This document shows positions 8,370 through 16,513 of a DNA stretch of 39,194 nucleotides, piece after piece. The notes under the pieces are model-generated. The model worked only from the letters and a program-made list of their open reading frames with translations, made no database searches and was not told the origin of the DNA. The stretch's first letter is position 1. Each line of letters starts with the position of its first letter. This DNA is from JAAYYM01 sp964638005. Its GTDB lineage: Bacteria > Bacillota > Clostridia > Lachnospirales > Lachnospiraceae. Made by a program: the position numbers and the translations under genes. Location: contig CAZWXS010000022.1 in NCBI GenBank assembly GCA_964638005.1, positions 1-39,194 of the forward strand. The letters run 5' to 3'.

Positions 8370-9062
8370 TTATCTCGCTTGTCCATAATAAGCATTTGCG
8401 CCGTGTTTGCGGTAATAGTGTTTGTCTTGCAGCACTTGTGGAGCGGGTTTTACATCGCGGTTGATTAGTTCTGTGCGGTATGCCATCTTGGCTACCTCTT
8501 CCAGTACGACTGCATTGTGCACGGCATCATTGGCATCCTTGCCCCATGTAAACGGACCGTGATTTGCACACAGAACTGCCGGCATCGACTGGGGATCTTT
8601 GTCTTTGAATGTATCAATGATCAGTAACCCCGTATTCTTTTCGTATTCGCCGTTGATTTCTTCTCGGTTCAGGCTTCTTGCGCAAGGAATCTCACCATAC
8701 ATATAATCCGCATGTGTCGTTCCGTAACACGGAATGCTCCTGGCTGCCTGTGCCCATGATGTCGCATATGAGGAATGCGTATGTACGATTCCGCCGATCT
8801 CTTCAAATGCTTTATAAAGCTCCAGATGTGTCGGTGTGTCGGAAGACGGATTGTATTTGCCTTCTACCTTTTCACCTTGCAGATTCATGACAACCATATC
8901 TTCAGGCGTTAGCTTGTCATATTCCACGCCGCTTGGCTTAATGACAAACAGACCTTCTGTTCTGTCGATTCCGCTGACATTACCCCATGTAAACGTAACC
9001 AGTCCATATGCGGGTAATTTCATATTTGCTTCAAATACCTGTTGTTTTAATGCCTCTAACAT
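8370..9062 (-). CDS. araD: L-ribulose-5-phosphate 4-epimerase
   Basis: Zinc-dependent class II aldolase-family enzyme (230 aa) that converts L-ribulose-5-phosphate to D-xylulose-5-phosphate. Metal ligands are H94 and H96 (GIVHTHSSY) and H168 (ANHGPF). The conserved Asp D75 (SSDTPTHLELY) and the C-terminal Tyr-rich tail (HYYRKHGANAYYGQ) are present, which favours AraD over fuculose aldolase. The start at 9062 is supported by AGAAAGG upstream; nine extra in-frame codons upstream look non-coding. It lies 78 bases after the ribulokinase gene, and that gap contains a XylR-like palindrome. UlaF/SgbE paralogues are possible, but the AraR context favours arabinose. Confidence 0.93.
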   Translation of the reverse strand: MLEALKQQVFEANMKLPAYGLVTFTWGNVSGIDRTEGLFVIKPSGVEYDKLTPEDMVVMNLQGEKVEGKYNPSSDTPTHLELYKAFEEIGGIVHTHSSYATSWAQAARSIPCYGTTHADYMYGEIPCARSLNREEINGEYEKNTGLLIIDTFKDKDPQSMPAVLCANHGPFTWGKDANDAVHNAVVLEEVAKMAYRTELINRDVKPAPQVLQDKHYYRKHGANAYYGQAR

Positions 9063-9092
9063 AATATCATATCCCTTTCTAGGTTTCAATAA

Positions 9093-9113
9093 TTAGTTTA
9101 CTTAATAAACAAA
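9093..9113. promoter_or_regulatory. XylR-like palindrome between kinase and araD
   Basis: TTAGTTTA (9093..9100), five bases, then TAAACAAA (9106..9113) is an inverted repeat. It resembles the TTAGTTTR...YAAACTAA sites bound by ROK-type xylose repressors in Firmicutes. It falls in the only sizeable gap of the pentose operon. No convincing -35/-10 pair accompanies it, so it could regulate a weak internal promoter or be fortuitous. Confidence 0.35.
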
Positions 9114-9140
9114 TTGTTTTTTCGTAGTTTTTGTGCATTT

Positions 9141-10736
9141 CTACCTAAGAAAATCCACGGCTGCTCTTTCGATCGGAAGTCCCTTGGTGTAGCGTGCCGT
9201 AAATTCTTCAAAGCCAGCTACATCTTTTGCATCTGGCGAAAGCTTGGAACCTGTCTTTCCGGCATATACTTTATTTGCAAGGTAATCCGCCAATGATTCT
9301 CCTGCTTCCTTTTGCATCATATAGGCTGCCAGCAATGCGATACCCCATGCTCCGCCTTCACCTGCCGTCTCCATAACCGATACCGGTGCATCCATTGCTG
9401 CGGCAAGCATGCTTTGTCCGACTCCCTTTGTCTTAAAGAGTCCGCCATGACCGAATATTTCATCTACCTTGACATTCTCCTGCTTTAAGAGAATATCCAG
9501 GCCTGTCTTCAGAGCGCCGAGTGAGGTGAATAAATGAACCCGCATAAAATTAGCCAGATTAAACTTGCTGTCGGGTGTCCTTACAAACAGAGGTCTTCCT
9601 TCTTCAAACCCTGTAATGCTCTCTCCCGAAAAATAATTGTATGCCAACAATCCGCCGCAGTCTGCATCACCTTCCAGCGCTTTGTTGTAAAGTGTCGAAA
9701 ACAATTCATTCATGTCCACTTTCATGCCGAAGCTTTCTGCAAACTCCCTGAACAGTCCGACCCATGCATTCAAATCAGAGGTACAATTGTTGCAATGTAC
9801 CATTCCGACCAGATCACCGCTCGGTGTTGTCACCAGATCAATCTCCGGATATACCTTGGACAATTCCTTTTCCAATACGATCATTGCAAATATACTGGTT
9901 CCTGCAGATACGTTTCCTGTCCTGAGTGCCACACTGTTTGTCGCCGCCATACCTGTTCCGGCATCACCTTCGGGCGGACACAACGGAATCCCTGCCTGTA
10001 ATTGTCCTGATACATCCAAAAATGCCGCACCCTCCTCTGTCAGAGTTCCGGCATATTCACCGGCTGTAAGTACCTGCGGGAAGATATCCTCCAGTTTCCA
10101 AGGATAATTTTTAGATGCTACCAATTCATCAAACTGCTGCATCATTTTCCTGTCAAAGCTTCCTGTTTTCGTATCAATCGGGAACATACCGGATGCCTCG
10201 CCTACACCCATTACCTTCTTTCCCGTCAGTTTCCAGTGAATATATCCTGCAAGCGTCGTCTGGAAGCGAATATCGGATACATGCCCCTCGCCGTTTAAAA
10301 TCGCCTGATACAGATGGGCAATACTCCATCTCTGTGGAATATTATATTGAAATACCTCTGTAAGTTCCTTTGCCGCCTGCTCTGTCATGGTATTTCTCCA
10401 TGTACGGAACGGCACCAGAAGTTCATTATTTTGATCAAACGCCATATATCCGTGCATCATCCCGCTGAATCCGATTGCACTCAAAGTATGGATTGCTACC
10501 CCATATTGATTTTTTACGTCTTCAATCAGTCGTTGATAACAATCTTGCAGACCTGTTCGGATGTCTTCCATACTATAAGTCCAGATGTTATTTTCCAGCC
10601 TGTTTTCCCAATCATGACTTCCCGAAGCTATCGGAGCATGATCCTCTCCTATGAGAACAGCCTTGATTCTAGTAGAGCCAAATTCTATACCAAGCACTGC
10701 CTTTCCGTTTATAATTGTACCTTTTGCGTCACCCAT
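9141..10736 (-). CDS. FGGY-family carbohydrate kinase, probable L-ribulokinase
   Basis: ATP-dependent pentulose kinase of 531 aa. The N-terminal phosphate loop is GIEFGSTRIKAVL (Glu replaces the usual Asp). The catalytic Asp lies in PEGDAGTGM near residue 257, and the C-terminal FGGY domain contains a nucleotide-binding GHGGLFKTKGVGQ motif. Position before araD and under an AraR-type operator argues for ribulokinase. The sequence looks closer to the clostridial AraK type (first recognised in C. acetobutylicum and often annotated xylulokinase) than to Enterobacterial AraB. Start ATG has a full AAGGAGG. D-xylulose as substrate is the main alternative. Confidence 0.87.
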   Translation of the reverse strand: MGDAKGTIINGKAVLGIEFGSTRIKAVLIGEDHAPIASGSHDWENRLENNIWTYSMEDIRTGLQDCYQRLIEDVKNQYGVAIHTLSAIGFSGMMHGYMAFDQNNELLVPFRTWRNTMTEQAAKELTEVFQYNIPQRWSIAHLYQAILNGEGHVSDIRFQTTLAGYIHWKLTGKKVMGVGEASGMFPIDTKTGSFDRKMMQQFDELVASKNYPWKLEDIFPQVLTAGEYAGTLTEEGAAFLDVSGQLQAGIPLCPPEGDAGTGMAATNSVALRTGNVSAGTSIFAMIVLEKELSKVYPEIDLVTTPSGDLVGMVHCNNCTSDLNAWVGLFREFAESFGMKVDMNELFSTLYNKALEGDADCGGLLAYNYFSGESITGFEEGRPLFVRTPDSKFNLANFMRVHLFTSLGALKTGLDILLKQENVKVDEIFGHGGLFKTKGVGQSMLAAAMDAPVSVMETAGEGGAWGIALLAAYMMQKEAGESLADYLANKVYAGKTGSKLSPDAKDVAGFEEFTARYTKGLPIERAAVDFLR

Positions 10737-10786
10737 TTGAATACCTCCTTCTTGATTATGTTACTGTTAAGAAACCTATCATTTCT

Positions 10787-10819
10787 ATTATATAACTTGT
10801 ATAGTCATATGTACAAGTT
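10787..10819 (-). promoter_or_regulatory. Ribulokinase operon promoter with AraR-type operator
   Basis: On the minus strand TTGTAC (-35, 10811..10816) and TATAAT (-10, 10787..10792) are 18 bases apart. A perfect inverted repeat AACTTGT-N12-ACAAGTT (10794..10819) covers the -35 and fills the spacer. The same motif with the same layout lies at the araR promoter, so it is almost certainly the AraR operator and would block RNA polymerase. Confidence 0.8.
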
Positions 10820-10845
10820 GTTTGTCAGCCACTGACGCACCCAAA

Positions 10846-11946
10846 TCAGGAGCGCTTAATGCAGGAATCTCTGATGATCAATTCCGGCTTGATTACCCGC
10901 GGTATTTTACTGTCCTTGTCTTCAATCCCTCTCATCTTCTCTAACAGCAGTTCAGCAACCATTTCTCCTATTTTCTCCTGTGGATGTGAGATTGTAGTCA
11001 GCTGTACAGGTCCACTCTCTGCAATCAGAGAATTGTCATATCCCGTTATGGATATATCCTCCGGCACATGGATATCATAGACTTCCAAGGCTTTGATTAC
11101 CTCAAGTGCAATCTGATCGTTGTAGCACACGATAGCATCCATCTCCATTTTACTTTCAACAAATTGCTTTACCATAGCCGCCGGTTTTTTTGCACGGTCT
11201 TCTGTATGAAAGAGGATGACATTGTCAGGATTATAATACATCCCTGCTTCGTTCAGTGCTTTGATATATCCCTTATGTCTTGCCGTTCCCTGACTGTCAT
11301 CAATCTTGAAGATGCCTATGATATGCTTATGTCCTAATTCGATCAAATACTTTGTCAACAGATAGGTGCCCTCTACATCATCCATCACCACATTGGGTTT
11401 GTGCTTCATCTGCGGATATGTGCCCTGCAGAAATACATACGGCAGCCTCATCAGGTCAAGTGCCTCATATTGATTCATATGCTTACAGTAAATCTCACTT
11501 TTACTCGGCTCAATGATCAGACCGTCTATGTCCTTGGTCATGATATCCTCCAGCGCCCTAGCTTCATTCTTCTGGCTGTTTCCGGTATTTTTCAGGATGA
11601 TACTGTAGCCTTCTCTTGTCAGTACATTGTCAATTCCCTGAATGACTCGAGGGAATATATAGTCGGATATATAAGTCGTCACAACTGCTACATTATGCGA
11701 CTCTCCGATTCCGCCTCTCATTCTTTCAATACAATATGTCCCCTTACCGTGGATTGCCTCTAACAGTCCGTCATTTTCCAAAATGGAAAGTGCCTTTCGC
11801 ACAGTATGCCTGCTGACCTGAAACTTGGCAGCAAGTTCATTTTCCGATGCGATCTTGTCTCCCGGTCTGATCTTCCCTGCAAGCATGTCCTGCTTTAGAC
11901 TGTCCATCAGTACATAGTATTTTGATTGTCCGTTTTCCTGTGCCAT
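10846..11946 (-). CDS. araR: Arabinose-responsive repressor AraR (GntR-LacI hybrid)
   Basis: Transcriptional repressor of 366 aa. Residues about 8-75 form a GntR winged helix (MDSLKQDMLAGKIRPGDKIA, FQVSRHTVRKALSILENDGL). Residues from about 85 form a LacI-type effector domain (VAVVTTYISDYIFP, MDDVEGTYLLTKYLIE, ITGYDNSLIAE). This combination is diagnostic for AraR, whose effector is L-arabinose in Bacillus. It is co-directional with the ribulokinase operon but has its own promoter, which carries the same operator, implying autoregulation. The start has AGGAG at proper spacing. Confidence 0.93.
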   Translation of the reverse strand: MAQENGQSKYYVLMDSLKQDMLAGKIRPGDKIASENELAAKFQVSRHTVRKALSILENDGLLEAIHGKGTYCIERMRGGIGESHNVAVVTTYISDYIFPRVIQGIDNVLTREGYSIILKNTGNSQKNEARALEDIMTKDIDGLIIEPSKSEIYCKHMNQYEALDLMRLPYVFLQGTYPQMKHKPNVVMDDVEGTYLLTKYLIELGHKHIIGIFKIDDSQGTARHKGYIKALNEAGMYYNPDNVILFHTEDRAKKPAAMVKQFVESKMEMDAIVCYNDQIALEVIKALEVYDIHVPEDISITGYDNSLIAESGPVQLTTISHPQEKIGEMVAELLLEKMRGIEDKDSKIPRVIKPELIIRDSCIKRS

Positions 11947-11977
11947 TTAATCACACTCCTACTTTCTTGTAATTATT

Positions 11978-12010
11978 ATCATAGCACTTGTTTGCTCATC
12001 TATACAAGTT
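11978..12010 (-). promoter_or_regulatory. araR promoter with AraR-type operator
   Basis: On the minus strand TTGTAT (-35, 12002..12007) and TATGAT (-10, 11978..11983, with TGC just upstream) are 18 bases apart. ACTTGT-N12-ACAAGT (11986..12009) lies across the -35 and spacer exactly as in the ribulokinase promoter. This supports negative autoregulation. Confidence 0.8.
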
Positions 12011-12047
12011 GAATTTTGACAAAGCTGTTCTGTTTGTAAAAATATTT

Positions 12048-12128
12048 TGTTTACATCATTTTATTGTAATGCAGTACATATTAAACATTTGTATGGTATG
12101 CTAAGATTACAAAGAAAGGATGTAAACA
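12048..12128 (+). promoter_or_regulatory. Promoter region of the XRE gene flanked by a 10-bp inverted repeat
   Basis: TGTTTACATC (12048..12057) and GATGTAAACA (12119..12128) are perfect inverted copies 61 bases apart. One copy lies upstream of the likely -10 (TATGCT, 12097..12102); the other overlaps the ribosome site (AAAGGATG) and abuts the start codon. They could be a pair of autoregulatory sites for the XRE protein. No good -35 is visible. Confidence 0.4.
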
Positions 12129-12129
12129 T

Positions 12130-12486
12130 ATGATAAAGAATAATAAAGAACTTCATGAGACATTATTCGAATTGCGCACGATCAAGGGATATAACCAGAC
12201 TGAAATCGCAAATGTACTTGGAATACGCCAACAGACATACTCCACATATGAGAAGGGTTATAATGATATTCCGACCCGACATCTTCTGAAATTATCTAAT
12301 TTCTATGATGTCGACATTGACTATCTGCTTGGTAATTCCACCTCACGGGATGATTCAATCGATTTGAATGTTCCCTTTACGGCCGAGTACACCATCGGCG
12401 AATTCCTTGCATTATGCCTGTCACTCAAGGGAGAGGACAGAAATACCCTTTATGATATGGCTTCTTTTCTAAATAGAAATGAATAA
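12130..12486 (+). CDS. XRE-family (Cro/CI-type) DNA-binding protein
   Basis: A 118-aa regulator. Residues about 8-62 form a helix-turn-helix of the XRE type (LRTIKGYNQTEIANVLGI, QQTYSTYEKGYNDIPT, LLKLSNFYDVDIDYLLG). The roughly 50-residue tail has no recognised domain and ends in a helix (ALCLSLKGEDRNTLYDMASF) that may mediate dimerisation. It is a lone gene, divergent from araR and convergent with the PEGA gene at three bases. No prophage or toxin partner lies next to it, so it is probably a chromosomal regulator. Its targets are unknown apart from possible autoregulation through the flanking inverted repeat. Confidence 0.85.
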   Translation: MIKNNKELHETLFELRTIKGYNQTEIANVLGIRQQTYSTYEKGYNDIPTRHLLKLSNFYDVDIDYLLGNSTSRDDSIDLNVPFTAEYTIGEFLALCLSLKGEDRNTLYDMASFLNRNE

Positions 12487-12489
12487 ATC

Positions 12490-14007
12490 CTATTCTGATG
12501 CTCCTGCAATCAATGCCGAAAACGAGAACGATATACTGTTACCGTCATCTTCGACATCTATCGTATAACTCTTGGTCTGATAACCGTTCGCACGCAATGT
12601 GATTGCATGTGTGCCAATCACCTTCTTGAAATTGCAAGGAGCTATTCCAACATAATTCCCATCCAAATATACCTCTGCTCCTTCCGGACCGTCTATGTAT
12701 ATACGATTCTCTGCTGATGTTACCGTCGATGAGCTGGAGGAGCTGCTCGATGAACTCATCGTACTTGAAGAGCTCGAGGAACTTGAAGCACTTGAAGAAC
12801 TCGATGAACTCGTTGTACTTGAAGAACTTGTATTTCCCGACACAAATGTGCTGCTGCTTGTCAATTGGCTGAGTATTGAATTTAACAAATCTGTTGCATT
12901 CAAGGTACTGCTTGAGGAACTGCTGCTCGAGCTGCTGCTTGAAGAACTGCTGCTCGAACTACTGCTTGAAGAGCTGCTGTCACCTTCCTCATCCAGTTCG
13001 ATTTCTATCTCTGCAAGAGGTGCGCCTACCTTGATATTTTCGGAGAGAGTCTTATATCCCAATGATTTTACTACGATCTGATGAACACCGTAGCTCAGCT
13101 CTATCAGGTCTGAATAATCCGTAGGCTCACCATCGATGAGCAGCTCTGCATATGCCGGACTGATAATAAAGGACAGCATACCTGTAATCGCTTTTTCAAT
13201 CTTAATTTCGGATAAATCGATTTCTGTTTCCTGATCTCTCTTCACAGAAACATCGACCTCTCCTTCATTTCCTTTATTGGTTAATCGGACTCTGTAGTCA
13301 CCTTCCGGCACGATCAACAGCATTTCAGAACTGATCGGCTTGATGACCGACTGTCCTACTTCGATCCAGCCTCCGACAAAATATTCATCATTTAATAAAC
13401 GGATATATCCGTGTCCCTTTTCGATGATGATAGAGCTGATTACCCTGTTATAGCCCTTGATTGTCAGAGTATCCTGCTCATTGATATCCATCAGCTCTAC
13501 AACTTCATCACCGGAAGTCACGATCAGATCTTCCGTAAATCTGTATTTCTCATCCTGTAATTGTAATACCATCTCTTCTTTATCAAATGTAAACTTTGTA
13601 ATACCTGTATAGGTCCATGTATTACCGGATACCTTGATCTGCTGTATGATCTTGGAATGCGAGGAATAGTTCACATCCACGATCTCTCCGATGGAAATCT
13701 GTGCAACAGACATCGCTTCCCCGTACGGATCCTCGGCAGTTGTCGTTCCGTCATAATAAAGTGCATAACGTGCATCCGACACAACAGACTGAAAGTTAAG
13801 GATTTTTTCTTCTGTGTCTCGATATATTAAAATAGCTGTATCATCTTTTGTCAATTCATTGCCGACATCCGCTGTCTGAGATGCGACCGCCTCTTCCGGT
13901 TTCGTATTCCGATCGGTATTCAGATCCATAATGATCAGATAACATGCCATGAAGAGCACTACCATGATCATCGTAACCGGAACCATTGGGAAATTTGTCT
14001 TTTTCAT
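12490..14007 (-). CDS. Membrane-anchored PEGA-domain protein with polyserine linkers
   Basis: A 505-aa protein with one N-terminal membrane segment (about 8-27) and an extracytoplasmic body. After a beta-rich region come three PEGA-like repeats: around IVPEGDYRVRLTNKG, around AELLIDGEPTDYSDLIELSY, and a C-terminal one, AEVYLDGNYVGIAPCNFKKV. The second and third are separated by almost 90 residues of low complexity (about 342-430) made largely of Ser with a little Thr. PEGA domains are small surface beta-folds. Polyserine of this kind usually acts as a flexible, possibly O-glycosylated spacer. No enzyme motif is visible; a cell-surface structural or binding role is inferred. Start has AAGGGCGG upstream. 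Confidence 0.8.
   Translation of the reverse strand: MKKTNFPMVPVTMIMVVLFMACYLIIMDLNTDRNTKPEEAVASQTADVGNELTKDDTAILIYRDTEEKILNFQSVVSDARYALYYDGTTTAEDPYGEAMSVAQISIGEIVDVNYSSHSKIIQQIKVSGNTWTYTGITKFTFDKEEMVLQLQDEKYRFTEDLIVTSGDEVVELMDINEQDTLTIKGYNRVISSIIIEKGHGYIRLLNDEYFVGGWIEVGQSVIKPISSEMLLIVPEGDYRVRLTNKGNEGEVDVSVKRDQETEIDLSEIKIEKAITGMLSFIISPAYAELLIDGEPTDYSDLIELSYGVHQIVVKSLGYKTLSENIKVGAPLAEIEIELDEEGDSSSSSSSSSSSSSSSSSSSSSSSSTLNATDLLNSILSQLTSSSTFVSGNTSSSSTTSSSSSSSASSSSSSSSTMSSSSSSSSSSTVTSAENRIYIDGPEGAEVYLDGNYVGIAPCNFKKVIGTHAITLRANGYQTKSYTIDVEDDGNSISFSFSALIAGASE
12907..12972 (-). repeat. 27-bp tandem repeat encoding polyserine
   Basis: Within the first polyserine tract, two complete nine-codon units (12946..12972 and 12919..12945) are nearly identical, differing at two third-codon positions. 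A third, partial unit follows (12907..12918). Each begins TCT/TCC TCA AGC AG and uses a mix of Ser codons. The tract therefore grew by duplication of a 27-bp in-frame unit rather than by single-codon slippage, and its length may vary between strains. Confidence 0.75.
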
Positions 14008-14046
14008 ATGTCCGCCCTTACTAACTGGTCTTTCGTAACTCTAACA

Positions 14047-15033
14047 CTAATTTATCACATATTGCTTCAAAAAGGAATGCTTAGCACCATTTTGTTCAAC
14101 CAGCTTCCGAAGCTTCTCGATATTTTTTTCCGGTATCCATGCTTTGTTGGAATTGTAATAATAATTTGCCATCTTCCAGAATTTCTCCGGATATGCCAGC
14201 CGGAAATACAGATTGTTCTTTTCCTCTCCTGTCAGAGGATTTTCCTGTTCATAGGACTGTAGGATCAAGTTTCCGATGTCCTCCGACCACTCATTCTTCT
14301 CCAATACCTTTCGCATGAACTGGTATAGATCATGTATGGGTGTATCGATCTGATACTTCTCAAAATTGACCGTTGCTATTCCCTGATGATTGACAATTAT
14401 ATTATGATGCGTGTACTCTCCGTGACAGATCTGTCCTTTTTTGCGAATGCTTTTCTGAAATGCTGCTTCATCCCATTCCCGCACCCGATCCAGTACATCC
14501 TCTGCTTCCTTGTAAAACTCATCAAAATACTTGGCAAAATAAAGTTCAAAATCAGACTTGCAGCTGCGTTTTCTCATAAAATAAAGGATTTTCTTCAATT
14601 CTCTTGTATGTTTCAAGAACTCTTCTTTTACGGAGTGTACCAGCGCTGTTTCCAGCTCTGCGGCATCCGGCCAAGCCATCGCCTTATGCAGACACGCCAG
14701 ATTACGTGCTGCTTCTTTGATTTCGACAGGCTGACATACGTTACACTCTGCACCCTCATACCAGTCCTTAAGGATATATGTATTGTTCATTTTGTCGGCA
14801 GTCAATATCCGGTCTTCCTTATTTCTGACATACTGATCTACCTGACTGATACCGGAGGATTTGATGCGCAACAATAATTTTTCCTGAAAATCCGCTCTGC
14901 TTTCCCGTCCTGTATATTCCCGTAATATCTTAAGCCCTTTATCTGTCTCACAAATAAGAGCGCCTCGCCCTTTATAGGTGCGAAGCACTTGTATATCATA
15001 GTTTTCCAACACACTGATTCTCTTATCATCCAC
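14047..15033 (-). CDS. CotS-like kinase-fold protein (spore coat / APH superfamily)
   Basis: A protein of 328 aa with the aminoglycoside-phosphotransferase fold of the CotS/YtaA family. The N-lobe has LICETDKGLKILREY. The C-lobe has ICHGEYTHHNIIV (Brenner-type motif with Glu for Asp) and VNFEKYQIDTPIHDLYQFMR; NFE in place of DFD is usual in this family. Substrate is unknown, and members are found in spore coats. I prefer a GTG start at 15033 because AGGGGG lies seven bases upstream; the in-frame ATG at 15060 has only AGGTA directly against it. It lies between the CCA-adding enzyme gene and the PEGA gene on the same strand. Confidence 0.75.
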   Translation of the reverse strand: MDDKRISVLENYDIQVLRTYKGRGALICETDKGLKILREYTGRESRADFQEKLLLRIKSSGISQVDQYVRNKEDRILTADKMNNTYILKDWYEGAECNVCQPVEIKEAARNLACLHKAMAWPDAAELETALVHSVKEEFLKHTRELKKILYFMRKRSCKSDFELYFAKYFDEFYKEAEDVLDRVREWDEAAFQKSIRKKGQICHGEYTHHNIIVNHQGIATVNFEKYQIDTPIHDLYQFMRKVLEKNEWSEDIGNLILQSYEQENPLTGEEKNNLYFRLAYPEKFWKMANYYYNSNKAWIPEKNIEKLRKLVEQNGAKHSFLKQYVIN

Positions 15034-15093
15034 CTTGATTCCCCCTGGGTATTGTTTCATTACCTAGTGTATGAATGGTGAAAATCAAATATG

Positions 15094-16443
15094 TTAATTC
15101 TCCTTTTGTAATTCTGCAATCATTTGCGGAAGTCTGTCTGTCAGATACTCCTTTGTATTATGCTCCGGAGTCTCGATCACATCCTCCAAGAGTCTGCCAA
15201 GTACCTGCCCGATTTCTTTTCCCGGCTTCATCCCGGCATTGATAACTTCCTTTCCCGTAATGGCCAGATCCGATAATGATACACAATCGGCGGCCGCAAT
15301 AATGCTATCATACAATGACTGCAGTTGATCCACATATGCCAGTTTTTCTTCTCTTTGAAACTCACTTTGTGCCATAATATCAGCTCGCTTAACCGAAAAC
15401 AGCAGCGGAAAGATGTCTGCACCAACCTTATTGATTGCCTTGCGTACTGCAGCCGGCTTCAACGGCGGATTGTAATCGTGATATCTGACGATACTGCTGA
15501 CAATGCGGATTGTATCATTGTCAAATTTCAGACGACGCATAATCTCCTTTGTCATATCACCGCTTACCTCGCAATGTCCATGAAAGTGATGAATGCGATG
15601 CTCATCTTCTGTTCTGCAGCTTGGCTTGCCCATGTCATGAAAAAGCATAATCAGCCTGAGATTCTTGTCCGGTTTGATTGCACAGACAGAACGAACTGTG
15701 TGCTCTCCGACGGAACAGTCATGATGCGGATGATTCTGATTCGTCTGCATCATACGATCAAATTCCGGCAATATAACCTTCGTTACACCTGTTGTATATG
15801 CCTCCAACAGTAATTCCGGATGTGGAGAAACAAGCAGTTTTACAAGTTCTGTACGAATTCTCTCTGCACTGATCTTCTCAAGCGTTGGCGCCAGCTCGCA
15901 GATTGCATTCCTCGTATGCTTTTCAATCGTATATCCTAACTGTGCTGAAAAACGTAAAGCACGTAAAATACGCAGGGCGTCCTCTCCAAACCTCTCTCTC
16001 GGTTCTCCTACGGCCTTGATGGTCTTTTGTTCCAAATCTGTCATTCCGCCGAATACATCAATCAATCCATCTTTGTCATTATATGCCATGGCATTGATCG
16101 TAAAATCACGACGTCTCAAATCTTCTGTCAGATTACGGGTAAAGGTCACATCTGAAGGATGCCTGTTGTCTTCGTATGCACCATCTATACGATAGGTCGT
16201 TACCTCATACCCGTCTTTGTCCAGCATAACCGTAACCGTTCCATGCTGTATGCCTGTATCAATGGTGCGGCGGAAATATCTTTTGACCTCTTCCGGAGTC
16301 GCAGAAGTAGTGATATCCCAGTCCTCCGGAAGTCTATTCAATAAAGAATCCCGCACGCAACCACCAACGGCATAAGCTTCATAGCCGCCATCCTCTAAGG
16401 TTTGAATGATGGTTTTCACCTTTTCCGGTAATGTGAGTTGCAT
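15094..16443 (-). CDS. cca: CCA tRNA nucleotidyltransferase with HD domain
   Basis: Class II enzyme (449 aa) that adds or repairs the 3' CCA of tRNAs. Motif A is AVGGCVRDSLLNRLPEDWDI (26-45 region), with the metal-binding Asp pair in DWD. The RRRDFTINAMAY motif B and the RILRALRFSAQLGY motif (ERFGEDALR just before it) follow. A C-terminal HD phosphohydrolase domain is visible as LFHDMGKPSC with HHFHGHCEVSG. Fusion to HD is common in Firmicutes and may give 2'3'-cyclic phosphatase activity. It has a GGAG ribosome site and lies 70 bases after proS. Confidence 0.95.
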   Translation of the reverse strand: MQLTLPEKVKTIIQTLEDGGYEAYAVGGCVRDSLLNRLPEDWDITTSATPEEVKRYFRRTIDTGIQHGTVTVMLDKDGYEVTTYRIDGAYEDNRHPSDVTFTRNLTEDLRRRDFTINAMAYNDKDGLIDVFGGMTDLEQKTIKAVGEPRERFGEDALRILRALRFSAQLGYTIEKHTRNAICELAPTLEKISAERIRTELVKLLVSPHPELLLEAYTTGVTKVILPEFDRMMQTNQNHPHHDCSVGEHTVRSVCAIKPDKNLRLIMLFHDMGKPSCRTEDEHRIHHFHGHCEVSGDMTKEIMRRLKFDNDTIRIVSSIVRYHDYNPPLKPAAVRKAINKVGADIFPLLFSVKRADIMAQSEFQREEKLAYVDQLQSLYDSIIAAADCVSLSDLAITGKEVINAGMKPGKEIGQVLGRLLEDVIETPEHNTKEYLTDRLPQMIAELQKEN

Positions 16444-16488
16444 GTGGGATTCTCCGTGTTTGATATAATAATAATTCTAGGCAAGGTC

Positions 16489-16507
16489 AAAACTGCTCTG
16501 CAGTTTT
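16489..16507 (-). terminator. Hairpin after proS, weak terminator
   Basis: AAAACTGC (16489..16496) and GCAGTTTT (16500..16507) form a perfect 8-bp stem with a 3-base loop six bases past the proS stop. On the minus strand the stem ends in TTTT but continues GACC rather than U, so termination is likely partial, allowing some readthrough into cca. Confidence 0.4.
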
Positions 16508-16513
16508 ATCCCG

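Noticed and set aside
12695..13081. Plus-strand Leu/Glu-rich ORF of 128 aa
   Set aside because: It is the antisense reading of the polyserine tract (AGC/TCG codons read as Leu/Glu), with no ribosome site.
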